A DNA stretch of 64,000 nt from Candidatus Stackebrandtia excrementipullorum (GTDB taxonomy: Bacteria; Actinomycetota; Actinomycetes; Mycobacteriales; Micromonosporaceae): positions 1 through 64,000 of the forward strand of contig DXGR01000027.1 in assembly GCA_019113825.1 (NCBI GenBank), in the 5' to 3' direction. Below, piece by piece: positions 54,816 to 63,620 of this stretch. Positions within the stretch are counted from its first letter, which is position 1, and the number at the start of each line of letters is the position of its first letter. The notes beneath the pieces are model-generated. The model searched no databases and was not told the origin of the DNA. It saw only the letters and a list, made by a program, of their open reading frames with translations. The translations under genes and the position numbers were made by a program.

Positions 54816-55778
54816 GTGCGACGGCAAGCCTCTTCCGGTGTCGTCCTGATCCTGTTGGCGTCGACCTTCTTCGGCGTCAGCGGCCCCTTCGCGAAAGCAC
54901 TCATCGGTACCGGCTTGACCCCGTTGGAGGTCACTTGGCTTCGGGTTACGGGCACCGGCGCCATCATCGCGGTTGCCGCGATTCCCGCGATCAAGTCACT
55001 GATTCGGCAACGTCGTGACTCATCTGAGGTGATTCTCCCCCTTCGGGGAATGATCGGCTTCGGGCTTACCGCGATCGCCGGTGTTCAGGCCTTCTACTTC
55101 CTCGCCGTGGCGCGTCTGCCTGTGGGAATCGCCCTGCTGTTGGAGTTCACCGGGCCGATCCTGGTCGTGGTGTGGATTCGGTGGATACGCCGCGTCCGAC
55201 TGCCGAAGGCGGCCGTCACCGGCGCACTGTTGAGTCTCGCGGGGCTCGCCTTCGTCGTCGAGGTCTGGACCGGCCTCAAACTCGACGCGCTCGGGTTGCT
55301 GGCGGGAGCGGCTGCGGCCGCGTGCCAAGCCGCGTATTTCCTGGCCGGTGAAAGCCTTTCCCATCGCGTGTCGACTCCGGTGTTGCTGGCCGTGGGGTTC
55401 GGTGTCGGTCTCGTGGTTCTCGCACCATTGGCCCAACCCTGGAATATGAACTGGACGGCGCTGGCCCAACAGATTGATCTGGGCGGCTTCGAGGTCAACG
55501 GGATCGTCGTGGTGTCGACCCTGATCATCGCCACCGTATTGGCCTACGCCTGCGGTTTGCCCGCTCTTCGGCATCTCTCGGCAGCGGTCGCCGGCGGGAT
55601 GGCCTATACGGAAGTGGTCGTGGCCTCCCTCGCCGCGTGGCTGCTCCTGGGCGAGGCGTTGACCCCACCACAGGTCGTCGGCGGAGTCCTGGTCATCATC
55701 GGCGTGTTCACGGCTCAACGAGCCGTGGCCACACGTGAGGCGCCATCGATCGGTACCGGGGACGATCCAACTTTCTGA
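54816..55778 (+). CDS. EamA/DMT family transporter (RhaT-like)
   Basis: A 320-residue membrane protein with ten hydrophobic helices: LILLASTFFGVSGPFAKALI opens the first EamA repeat, LPVGIALLLEFTGPILVV ends it, and YTEVVVASLAAWLLLGEAL marks the second. Such proteins export amino acids or purines. The start is GTG at 54816 with GGAG upstream. A DUF998 gene follows after 80 bases. The pairing of two EamA genes suggests a shared transcript. Confidence 0.87.
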   Translation: MRRQASSGVVLILLASTFFGVSGPFAKALIGTGLTPLEVTWLRVTGTGAIIAVAAIPAIKSLIRQRRDSSEVILPLRGMIGFGLTAIAGVQAFYFLAVARLPVGIALLLEFTGPILVVVWIRWIRRVRLPKAAVTGALLSLAGLAFVVEVWTGLKLDALGLLAGAAAAACQAAYFLAGESLSHRVSTPVLLAVGFGVGLVVLAPLAQPWNMNWTALAQQIDLGGFEVNGIVVVSTLIIATVLAYACGLPALRHLSAAVAGGMAYTEVVVASLAAWLLLGEALTPPQVVGGVLVIIGVFTAQRAVATREAPSIGTGDDPTF

Positions 55779-55858
55779 CACGTCGATTACCCAGCCGTCC
55801 GCGCGCCCCCGAGACGATCCGCGGCTACATTTGTTCTCCGACCTCGAGGGAGATCACC

Positions 55859-56554
55859 GTGTCCACACCCGAAACCACAGCGGCACTTCCCACCGCCGAC
55901 GTCGTCAGCAGACACCTGGTCGTCGTGGGAATGGCCGGTGTCGTATTGGCCGTCGTCGTGGTCGGCGGGTTGGACCTGTGGACGTTCGGCGAACCACACA
56001 ATCCGCTGACCCACACGATCAGCGAGTACGCCCAAGGACCTTTCTGGTTGCCCTTCCATCTGGCGGTCCTGTCGCTGGCCGGCGGTTCGCTGGCGATTCT
56101 GGTGGCGATGGTGCGCCGCCGGTTGGCGCGGCCCCTGTCCGCCGGAGCCGTCGCCTTGGGGCTGTGGAGCATGGGGTTGATATTCGTCGTGCTGTTCGAG
56201 AAGCACGATTGGTCTCAAGGCCCGTCGGCATCGGGCTACGTACACCAGTCGGCAAGCCTTATCGCGTTTCTGTCGCTTCCGGTGGCCGCGGTTCTGCTGG
56301 CGGCGCCGTGGCGACGACACGACCGATGGCGAGTGGCCGCAAGCTGGACGTCCCGACTGGGTTTGGTGTCCATGCTGTGGTTCGTACCGATCCTCGGGGC
56401 GTTGATCCTGAACTTTGCCACCGATGTCGAATGGTGGCGGTTGGTGCCGTTGGGATTGACCGAAAGAACGCTGGTGTTGACCGAGATCCTGGTGTTGGTC
56501 GCCATGGCTCGCTGGACCCTTGCCGCCGCCGACCACAACCGCGCACCGGTGTGA
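55859..56554 (+). CDS. DUF998 family membrane protein
   Basis: A 231-residue protein with about six hydrophobic helices. NPLTHTISEYAQGP after the first helix and the histidine in SGYVHQSASLIAF are family landmarks of DUF998. Function unknown. The start is GTG at 55859 after a GAGGGA site. Confidence 0.82.
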   Translation: MSTPETTAALPTADVVSRHLVVVGMAGVVLAVVVVGGLDLWTFGEPHNPLTHTISEYAQGPFWLPFHLAVLSLAGGSLAILVAMVRRRLARPLSAGAVALGLWSMGLIFVVLFEKHDWSQGPSASGYVHQSASLIAFLSLPVAAVLLAAPWRRHDRWRVAASWTSRLGLVSMLWFVPILGALILNFATDVEWWRLVPLGLTERTLVLTEILVLVAMARWTLAAADHNRAPV

Positions 56555-56586
56555 GAACGGTGCGCGGTCTACGGCGGTCACCGACA

Positions 56587-56623
56587 CCCGTGGCCGCGGT
56601 TTCGTCGAATCCGGGGCCACGGG
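56587..56623. terminator. Hairpin between DUF998 and aldo/keto reductase genes
   Basis: CCCGTGGCC (56587-56595) and GGCCACGGG (56615-56623) pair across a 19-base loop between convergent stops. A second smaller hairpin, CGCACCG/CGGTGCG, lies at the DUF998 stop. Confidence 0.6.
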
Positions 56624-56629
56624 CACGCA

Positions 56630-57568
56630 CTAGGCGGGCACGATCTCGTCGATCTCGGCCAACTGCTGGTCGGTCGGCTCCCAGGAACCTGCCTTGACAT
56701 TGGCGACAACCTGCTCGGGCTTGGTCGCTCCGGCTATGACGGAGGCACACCCGGGCTGTGCGGCCAAGGCACCGACGGCAACGTCGAGGATGCTGCGTCC
56801 CTGCTCCTGAGCCCACGTCGTCAGAGCCTCGACCCGATCGAGTTTATCCTCGGTGATGTAATCCGACCGTCCCGACAACCGGGTCCCCTCCGGCGGAGGC
56901 GTACCGCGCCGGATCTTGCCGGTCAACAAGCCCATCGCCAGCGGAAAGTACGGCAGTACGCCGACACCGTATTCGTTGGCCGCGGGAACGACCTCGGTCT
57001 CGACATCCCGTTCAAGGAACGACCAGTGGTTTTGAGCCGAGACGAACGGCGTAGCCCCGATCTCGGACGCGACGTGCGCGGCCTGAGCGATCTGCCAACC
57101 GGTGAAGTTCGAGTGGCCGAGGTAACGGACCTTCCCTTCGGCGACCAGTTCGGTCAACGCCGCGAGCGTTTCGGCGATGGGCGTGTCGGGGTCCGGCGTA
57201 TGAATCTGGTAGAGGTCTATGTAGTCGGTCCCGAGCCGCCGCAATGAAGCTTCGACGGCTCTGCGAATGTACGCCCGGCCGCCTTTGGATCCGGCCGCCG
57301 GACCGTATCCCATGTCGTTGGCGGCGTGGCCGAACTTGGTGGCGATGACGACCTGATCGCGACGCCCCGTGAGCGCCTGACCCAGGAGGGTCTCCGATTC
57401 CCCGTTGCCGTAACTTTCGGCCGTATCGAAGAGGGTGACACCGTTTTCGATGGCGGCGTCTACGACGGCCTTCGTTCCCGCGGCGTCCACGCGTCGGCCG
57501 AAGTTATTGCACCCCAGACCGACAACCGATACGCGCAGCCCTGAATCTCCCAATGGTTGATAACGCAT
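56630..57568 (-). CDS. Aldo/keto reductase
   Basis: A 312-residue NADPH-dependent oxidoreductase of the AKR superfamily. RYQPLGDSGLRVSVVGLGCN at the start, the catalytic set as FDTAESYGNGESE (Asp, Tyr), VIATKFG (Lys) and YQIHTPD (His), then KVRYLGHSNFTG and VIAGATKPEQVVANV are all present. The ATG at 57568 matches the family start; the upstream extension to 57736 was rejected. The substrate is unknown. Confidence 0.9.
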   Translation of the reverse strand: MRYQPLGDSGLRVSVVGLGCNNFGRRVDAAGTKAVVDAAIENGVTLFDTAESYGNGESETLLGQALTGRRDQVVIATKFGHAANDMGYGPAAGSKGGRAYIRRAVEASLRRLGTDYIDLYQIHTPDPDTPIAETLAALTELVAEGKVRYLGHSNFTGWQIAQAAHVASEIGATPFVSAQNHWSFLERDVETEVVPAANEYGVGVLPYFPLAMGLLTGKIRRGTPPPEGTRLSGRSDYITEDKLDRVEALTTWAQEQGRSILDVAVGALAAQPGCASVIAGATKPEQVVANVKAGSWEPTDQQLAEIDEIVPA

Positions 57569-57770
57569 TGGCCGACCGTACCCGAGCAAAAAGCACCGGT
57601 GACCTTTTCGTCTCACGATCGAAGAGGACGGCCGCCGATCAAGGACTTTGTGATGGTGATGTTCCCGGCCTTCGGCGGCGCGGTTTCGTCGACCAACCGC
57701 CATCGGATCACGTCGTCGTCGGTGCGCCTCAAGCAAACGAGCTCATTTCGCGGCGGTGCATCGTGTGGCG

Positions 57771-57812
57771 GTACACGGCGGCGCGGGTCGTACGGCCCGC
57801 GCCGCCGTGTAC
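57771..57812. terminator. 17-bp perfect hairpin after the C39 peptidase gene
   Basis: GTACACGGCGGCGCGGG and CCCGCGCCGCCGTGTAC pair perfectly around an 8-base loop, 63 bases beyond the C39 peptidase stop on its strand. No T-run. It is the only clear element in the gene-less stretch 57569-57874. Confidence 0.8.
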
Positions 57813-57874
57813 GAAGCCGGTGCCAAAAACACTGTTCTGTCACACAAAGTCCACAAACAGCTTCTTAATCGAGA

Positions 57875-59215
57875 TCATCCCGGCAGGCGCAGGTGGGCCG
57901 GCCATTGCGTTCCCCGTTCACGGAACAGGTAGCACACACCTCCGGAGCCACCGGCATCGTTACCGTTGGCGTCCTTGCGTCTGGTCCTCAACCAGATGTT
58001 TTCGAACTGTCGGCGGTCGTACACCCGCCGCACAGCGTCGTTGGACGGAGAGGACGGGTCGTTGGCTATGACATCACCGTCGGCGGTGAAGCCGATCAGG
58101 ACCATGAGATGGCCTGCGGTGCCGTACCCGGCGCCGTCGAGCTCCTCTTCCAGGAAGGACTGCGACGTGATGATCGGAAACCCGGCGGCGATCAGAGCCT
58201 CGGCCTCGTCCATCGAGTTGAGCCTCGTGATGACGGCTTCAATGTCGTCGAAGTCGCCGGCATAGGCGGCGTTGAACGGCCAGTTGCCGCAGCCGTCGTA
58301 CTGGTTGTCATAGGTGGATCGAGCCGCGTGGCAGATCTGCGGGTCCTCGTACGCGGGGTCGACCCAGGCCATGTCCTCGGGAGCCACGGTGCGGCCGAAG
58401 TACTCCAGCACCATCTGCGACGAGGTGGGGCTGCACCAGGCCTGACCGCCGCCACCGTACTCGGGATAACGGCCGGCATGGATGCTCTGTGAGTAGCGCG
58501 GAACATCCAGTTCGATGCCGGTGCCCACGCCCGGGGTTGAAGCGGGGACCTCGTAGCGAACCGGTACGTGCGACGTCATCGCTCCAAGGCGCCACACGGT
58601 CGGGCTGACGTCGGTGCCGGCGAGGCGGTGCAGGGTCACGCGAAGCCGAAACGCGGTCAACCTCGTCGTGGTCGGGTCATCGACCGCCAGCGTGTCGGTA
58701 TAGACGGTGGAGCGGCTGTCGCCTTGCTGCGCCACCGATGCGCGCGCGATGTCACCGTCACCGGCTGCCCAGCGGCCCATGATGAACCACGGCGTGCTTT
58801 CACCGTCGGTGTAGCGGCCCTGCATGTCCACCTGGACCCAGGTTCCTTCGGGCGCGTCGACGTTCCACGAGGCTATGAGTTCCCCTGCCGCCACCTGGGA
58901 TTCGTATTCCGGCGAAGTCCACGTCGCGACATCGAACGACGTGGTGTTGCCGGTGTGCGGGTCCGCGAAGTCGACGGTGTCCACGGGTCTTCCGATTCGG
59001 ATGCCGGGGCGGTCGCCGTCCGTCGCAACGGTTCCTGCGGCTTCGCCCGACGCCCAGTGTTCGGCGGTCTCCCACGCGAAGAAGTCGACTCCTTCATCAA
59101 CCGGTGTGTCCGACGTTGTTCCGCGTTCTGCCACCGCGGCCCCGGAGACGAATACAGTGGACGTGGCCGCCAGGCCGGCGGCGAACACCGACCTACGGGA
59201 CATGGAACCGCTCAT
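57875..59215 (-). CDS. Secreted C39-like peptidase
   Basis: A 446-residue exported protein. The N-terminus MSRRSVFAAGLAATSTVFVSG resembles a Tat-type signal, with AVAERG near the cleavage region. A beta-rich N-terminal part (about 40-230) is followed by a papain-like C39 domain: GGQAWCSPTSSQMVLEYFG (Cys near 261), GTAGHLMVLIGF (His near 370) and VIANDPSSPSND (Asp). Such proteins are usually annotated as C39 family peptidases of unknown substrate. The ATG at 59215 has GAGG 8 bases upstream; the frame runs on to 59272. An AT-rich patch near 59285-59310 lies upstream. Confidence 0.87.
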   Translation of the reverse strand: MSGSMSRRSVFAAGLAATSTVFVSGAAVAERGTTSDTPVDEGVDFFAWETAEHWASGEAAGTVATDGDRPGIRIGRPVDTVDFADPHTGNTTSFDVATWTSPEYESQVAAGELIASWNVDAPEGTWVQVDMQGRYTDGESTPWFIMGRWAAGDGDIARASVAQQGDSRSTVYTDTLAVDDPTTTRLTAFRLRVTLHRLAGTDVSPTVWRLGAMTSHVPVRYEVPASTPGVGTGIELDVPRYSQSIHAGRYPEYGGGGQAWCSPTSSQMVLEYFGRTVAPEDMAWVDPAYEDPQICHAARSTYDNQYDGCGNWPFNAAYAGDFDDIEAVITRLNSMDEAEALIAAGFPIITSQSFLEEELDGAGYGTAGHLMVLIGFTADGDVIANDPSSPSNDAVRRVYDRRQFENIWLRTRRKDANGNDAGGSGGVCYLFRERGTQWPAHLRLPG

Positions 59216-59363
59216 TTCGTATTCCTCAAAGTAGACAAAATGCCGATGGTTCGATAGTCGCATCGGCTTCATCGATCATTCATAAAGGTAAGATCCATAA
59301 TTTGCATACACCTGCCGGATGGGCTAATGTTTCGCGGCCCGACCGGCAATAGAAAGGCCCACA

Positions 59364-61289
59364 TTGCTGCCAAACGTGCTGCAGGTCACATTCAAGCCGG
59401 ATATGGACGGCCCTTCACCAGGAGTGATGGTCTGGTGGGGAACCGACAACCCGGCCGAGGCGGCCAGGCGCCGCAGCCTACCCGAAGGCGCCGCCGGCCG
59501 TTTGCGGCTGGCCATGTCGACCGATGGTGGGCTTCAGGTGGGCACCCACCCGGTGAGGCTGGTCAGGCTCGAACACGCGCTCCCCGCCCTGTACGAACTC
59601 ACCGTGGGAAGGAACAGCAGCGATTCACTCCGAGCCTGGCACACGGCCACCAGGATGATCCTGTCTCACCGAGACCCCAAACAATTGGAAGAGCTCGCCG
59701 CCGCCATGCCGGGGGCGGCTTACCCCATTGCCGCGGATGGAAACTCGATATGGGAACCGGAATCGCTACTGCGAGTATTCCAAAAGTCGGTGCATTCGCT
59801 CTATTCTCGCCCCACACAGTCGACTCTTCCAATCGAGAAGCCGGCCCCGCTGAAAACGGTCGACGTTTCGATCAAGGCCACATTGCGGCCATACCAGCAA
59901 TTCGGGGTCGCGTGGCTGCAACGGCTGGCCGAGCACCATGGCGGCGGGATCCTCGCCGACGACATGGGCCTCGGCAAAACTCTTCAGGCCATCGCGTTGT
60001 TGACACGGCGCCGCCCCACACGTCCCCATCTCGTTGTGTGCCCCACATCGCTGTTGGGCAACTGGGCTCGCGAGCTGACCCGATTCGCTCCGGGGCTGCG
60101 TGTGCTGGGGCATCACGGCCCCCGTCGCCTCACCCATGCCGACTCCAAAGAGCCGTTTCCTTCCGGGGCGGTGGTCGTCACCAGTTACAGCCTGATGCTG
60201 CGTGACCTCGACCTCCTGTCGCGCCAAGACTGGGATGTCGTCGTGCTGGACGAGGCTCAACAGATCAAAAACCACACGTCGCAAACGGCACGCGCGTCCC
60301 GCATGCTGCCAGCCCAAGTACGTCTTGCGTTGACCGGCACCCCGATCGAAAACCGGCTGTCGGAGCTGTGGTCGATCATGGACTTCGCCAACCCCGGTGT
60401 TCTAGGGAGTTACCGTCCGTTTCTGAAGCGTTTCGCCGAACCGATAGAGAAGCGACGCGACGCGCGGGCGGCCAAACGGCTCCGTCAGACCATCGAACCG
60501 TTTGTCCTACGCCGCATGAAGTCCGAAGTGGCCACCGACCTTCCGCCGAAACAGGAGTCGCTGGTGGTGTGCACGTTGACGCCCCAGCAGGCTCGGTTGT
60601 ACCGGCAGGAGGTCGACGACGCCCTCAACGCCGACCTGGGGTCCGGGTTCGAACGCCACGGACGGGTACTGCGGTTGTTGACACGGCTCAAGCAAATCTG
60701 TAACCACCCGGCTCAGTACCTCGGCAAGGACGACACCCCAGCAGACCAATCCGGCAAACTCACCCGTGTATCCGAAATGCTCACCGAAACCGTCGCCGAG
60801 GGCACGGCGGCGCTGGTATTCACGCAGTACCGTGTGATGGGCGAGATCCTGGCCGCGCACCTGGCGAGGACGCTCGATCTGTCGGATGTTCCGTTCCTGC
60901 ACGGCGGGGTGGCTCGTACAGCACGCGAAAAGATGGTCGACGAATTCCAGGCCGGGCACACACCCGTCATGATCGTCAGTCTTAAGGCAGGCGGCACCGG
61001 ACTGAACCTCACCGCGGCCACGACGGTCGTCCACTACGACCGTTGGTGGAATCCCGCCGTCGAGGACCAGGCCACCGACCGCGCACACCGCATCGGGCAG
61101 GACAAACCGGTGGACGTCTACAAGCTCGTCACGGGAGGCACGTTGGAGGAACGTATCGCCGATCTGCTGGAACGCAAGCGCTCGCTCGCCGAAGCGGTCA
61201 CCGGCACCGGTGAAGACTGGATCACCCACCTCGACGACACTCAGCTTCGCCGACTGGTGACCCTCTCTCAGGATGTGGTGGCCGAATGA
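59364..61289 (+). CDS. SNF2-family helicase
   Basis: A 641-residue Swi2/Snf2 ATPase that remodels or translocates on DNA-protein complexes. RPYQQFGVAWLQRL precedes Walker A ADDMGLGKTLQ; the Walker B box is LDEAQQIKN, followed by LTGTPIENRLSELWS; the second lobe ends with KAGGTGLNLTAA and ATDRAHRIGQ. It is shorter than the roughly 1000-residue HelZ-type homologues, lacking much of the N-terminal region. The start is TTG at 59364 with AAAGG 6 bases upstream. The stop overlaps the start of the SWIM gene, so the two are translationally coupled. Confidence 0.92.
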   Translation: MLPNVLQVTFKPDMDGPSPGVMVWWGTDNPAEAARRRSLPEGAAGRLRLAMSTDGGLQVGTHPVRLVRLEHALPALYELTVGRNSSDSLRAWHTATRMILSHRDPKQLEELAAAMPGAAYPIAADGNSIWEPESLLRVFQKSVHSLYSRPTQSTLPIEKPAPLKTVDVSIKATLRPYQQFGVAWLQRLAEHHGGGILADDMGLGKTLQAIALLTRRRPTRPHLVVCPTSLLGNWARELTRFAPGLRVLGHHGPRRLTHADSKEPFPSGAVVVTSYSLMLRDLDLLSRQDWDVVVLDEAQQIKNHTSQTARASRMLPAQVRLALTGTPIENRLSELWSIMDFANPGVLGSYRPFLKRFAEPIEKRRDARAAKRLRQTIEPFVLRRMKSEVATDLPPKQESLVVCTLTPQQARLYRQEVDDALNADLGSGFERHGRVLRLLTRLKQICNHPAQYLGKDDTPADQSGKLTRVSEMLTETVAEGTAALVFTQYRVMGEILAAHLARTLDLSDVPFLHGGVARTAREKMVDEFQAGHTPVMIVSLKAGGTGLNLTAATTVVHYDRWWNPAVEDQATDRAHRIGQDKPVDVYKLVTGGTLEERIADLLERKRSLAEAVTGTGEDWITHLDDTQLRRLVTLSQDVVAE

Positions 61290-61966
61290 ACGACACCGAC
61301 GAGAATCGACGCGTAGGTCAGGGGCTGAGCCGTTTCGGCAACACGTGGTGGAGCAAACGGTGGTTGCGCACTTTGGATCAGCTCGGACTGCGCTACCCCG
61401 ATTCACGGCTGCCCAAGGCCCGCTCCATGGTACGCAGCGGTGACGTCGACCTCATGCACGTGGAAGCCGGGGCGGTATCGGCCTGGGTCGATCAGCAGGC
61501 GAAGTCCTTCGAGGTTACCGTCGCGGTTCACCGGTTCGACGATCGGCAATGGGAACGGTTCGTCGACATCATGGCCGCTCAGTGGCGCAACCTCGTGGCC
61601 TTTTCCGGGCGTGAACTGCCCACCGACATCGATCGACAACTCGACGAGCAGGCGTCTCTTTTCCCCTCCGACGGCGAACTGTCCACCACATGTATGTGCC
61701 CCGACACATCACCGGTGTGCGTACACGTCATCGCTCTACAACACGCGTTCACCGTCTGGCTGGACGAGGACCCGCTCCTCCTGTTCGTTCTTCGCGGCGG
61801 CGAGCCCGAGACGCTGATGGATAGGATTCGTACCGCGATCGCGGCCCAACACGTTCCGACCGCGACGCTCTCAACGCGGCCGATCTCCGCCGTTTCCGAC
61901 TTCTACGCAGGCACCCCGGACCTGACGAGGCTGGAACGAATCGCTTCCCTGACTGCTCAAAAATAG
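61286..61966 (+). CDS. SWIM zinc-finger protein
   Basis: A 226-residue protein with the SWIM signature CxCx(n)CxH as CMCPDTSPVCVH near residue 136, preceded by a helical N-terminal domain (FGNTWWSKRWLRTL). SWIM proteins in bacteria are typically encoded next to SNF2 helicases and may help target them to DNA. The ATG overlaps the helicase stop codon (ATGA). The 3' end overlaps the convergent PLP-enzyme gene by 10 bases. Confidence 0.9.
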   Translation: MNDTDENRRVGQGLSRFGNTWWSKRWLRTLDQLGLRYPDSRLPKARSMVRSGDVDLMHVEAGAVSAWVDQQAKSFEVTVAVHRFDDRQWERFVDIMAAQWRNLVAFSGRELPTDIDRQLDEQASLFPSDGELSTTCMCPDTSPVCVHVIALQHAFTVWLDEDPLLLFVLRGGEPETLMDRIRTAIAAQHVPTATLSTRPISAVSDFYAGTPDLTRLERIASLTAQK

Positions 61967-63171
61967 GTACGGACGGCGTCGACCACGAAGCCTTCGGTGT
62001 CGACGACCGGGATGAGGCTCCACTTGTCGAAGGTGGTGCACGGATGTGAGACTCCCAAACGCACCACGTCGCCCACCACCAGGTTCTCCACCGCGCCGCG
62101 TAGGTGCGCGTGCTGGTCGTTGAGGGCGGCGACGTTCACGTCGGGCAGGTCGACCGCGACGGGCATTCCCGCGTCGAACGACACGTCACGTCGACCAACG
62201 TCGACCAATGCGAGGCCGGGCTCGGGCATCGACAAGACCGTTCCCCGCACGTGCAGAGCGGAGATGAGCTGTGGACCGCCCCGGTCTCGCGAGGCCGGTG
62301 TCATCTTCGCGTACAGGCCGTCGTCGTGAGTCACGTACGACCCGGCACGCATCACGGCGGTTGCGCCTTCCTGCACCAGCGGCGCCAAGTGCTGCGCCAC
62401 CTGGTCGAAGTATTCACTGCCTCCCGCGGTGATCATGGGGGATTCGACGTCGAAGGCGAGCCTGTTGGCCGCTTCGACCACATCGGCAAGCAGAGCGTCG
62501 ACTCGATCCAGCGATTCCGGCCGCTCGTCGTGTGCCACGCTGCCCTCGTATGCGGCTACACCCGCCAGGCGCAGCGAGGGCGTGTTGTCGACAATTTTGG
62601 CCAGGTGATCGACGTCTTCGCGGCGCCGCACACCAGCCCGTGCCGCATAGTCACCGAGTTCGATGCAGACGTCCAGCGGTGTGGCGGTCCCGTGCAGCGC
62701 GCGGGCCATGCATTCGACCCCGGCCACCGAATCGACGAAGCAGGTGACGTGGCCGCCCGAGTTGTTCCACTCGTCGATCCACGCCAGGACCGAAGGTGTC
62801 ACCAATTCGTTCGCCACCAGGACATTGGGGATGTCGAACGCACGAGCGACACGCAGTTGAGGTGCGTTCGCCACCGTTATACCGATGGCGCCCGCGTCAA
62901 GCTGTCGCTGCCACAGTTGCGGGGACATCGTCGTTTTGCCGTGGGGCATGTGTACCAGCCCGGCCTCGTGGCACCATCTGGCCATCGCGGTGATGTTGTG
63001 TTCCAGTGCCTCTTCCTGGAGCGTCGCCACCGGCGTATCGAGGTGTTCCAACCGGGGGCCGGACTGCAGCCACTGCCCGAGACTTCGACCGTAGGCGGAA
63101 GGAGGAACGGCCTTCATCCGCCAATCCAGGCGTTCTTCGTAGCAGCGCGTCGCGGCGACGTCGTTTCGCAT
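61957..63171 (-). CDS. D-serine dehydratase-like PLP enzyme (alanine racemase N-terminal fold)
   Basis: A 404-residue fold-type III PLP enzyme of the DSD1-like group. The PLP lysine is in MPHGKTTMSPQLW, followed by TVANAPQLRVARAFDIPNVLVANEL, CIELGDYAARAGVR and GGSEYF. The C-terminal domain has the zinc-ligand pair His and Cys in SHPCTTFDKW. Characterised relatives dehydrate D-serine or D-threonine. The ATG at 63171 is used; an internal ATG 18 codons on is possible. It is divergent from ridA, whose product clears the reactive enamines such dehydratases release. Confidence 0.87.
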   Translation of the reverse strand: MRNDVAATRCYEERLDWRMKAVPPSAYGRSLGQWLQSGPRLEHLDTPVATLQEEALEHNITAMARWCHEAGLVHMPHGKTTMSPQLWQRQLDAGAIGITVANAPQLRVARAFDIPNVLVANELVTPSVLAWIDEWNNSGGHVTCFVDSVAGVECMARALHGTATPLDVCIELGDYAARAGVRRREDVDHLAKIVDNTPSLRLAGVAAYEGSVAHDERPESLDRVDALLADVVEAANRLAFDVESPMITAGGSEYFDQVAQHLAPLVQEGATAVMRAGSYVTHDDGLYAKMTPASRDRGGPQLISALHVRGTVLSMPEPGLALVDVGRRDVSFDAGMPVAVDLPDVNVAALNDQHAHLRGAVENLVVGDVVRLGVSHPCTTFDKWSLIPVVDTEGFVVDAVRTYF

Positions 63172-63212
63172 CCATGGACTCCTGAGCTGAAATAGCGCGG
63201 TACGTTACCGAT

Positions 63213-63617
63213 ATGTCTGACAAGGTCGCCGTTATCACTGCCGACGCTCCCGCCCCGGCTCACACGTTCTCGCAGGGGGTTCGCAAGGGTCCCATCCTGC
63301 AGGTCTCAGGTCAAGGACCGGTCGACCCGGCCACCGGCGAATACCTTTACCCCGGCGACGTAGCCGCTCAAACCACCCGGACTCTTCACAATGTCGCGGC
63401 CGTTCTCGCCGCAGGTGGAGCCGATTTCTCCGATGTCGTGATGCTCAGGGTCTATCTGACCGCGCGTGAGGACTTCACCGCCATGAACGACGCTTACGGC
63501 GTCTTCGTCGGATCACGTGTGACCGACGGCGTTCTACCGTGCCGCACCACCGTGTTCACCGGCCTACCCCGCGAGGAGATGCTCGTGGAAATCGATGCGA
63601 TGGCCGTGGTGGGTTGA
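63213..63617 (+). CDS. ridA: RidA family enamine/imine deaminase
   Basis: A 134-residue trimeric hydrolase that removes 2-aminoacrylate-type enamines formed by PLP enzymes. It has GVRKGPILQVSGQGPVDP, TRTLHNVAAVLAAGGADF, the active-site arginine in LPCRTTVFTGLP and EMLVEIDAMAVV at the end. It diverges from the D-serine-dehydratase-like gene by 41 bases, an arrangement that fits its role. Confidence 0.92.
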   Translation: MSDKVAVITADAPAPAHTFSQGVRKGPILQVSGQGPVDPATGEYLYPGDVAAQTTRTLHNVAAVLAAGGADFSDVVMLRVYLTAREDFTAMNDAYGVFVGSRVTDGVLPCRTTVFTGLPREEMLVEIDAMAVVG

Positions 63618-63620
63618 ACA

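Noticed and set aside
57569-57874. Possible small genes between the aldo/keto reductase and C39 peptidase genes
   Set aside because: Open frames on both strands cross a 17-bp perfect hairpin and show Arg/Pro-rich shadow composition.
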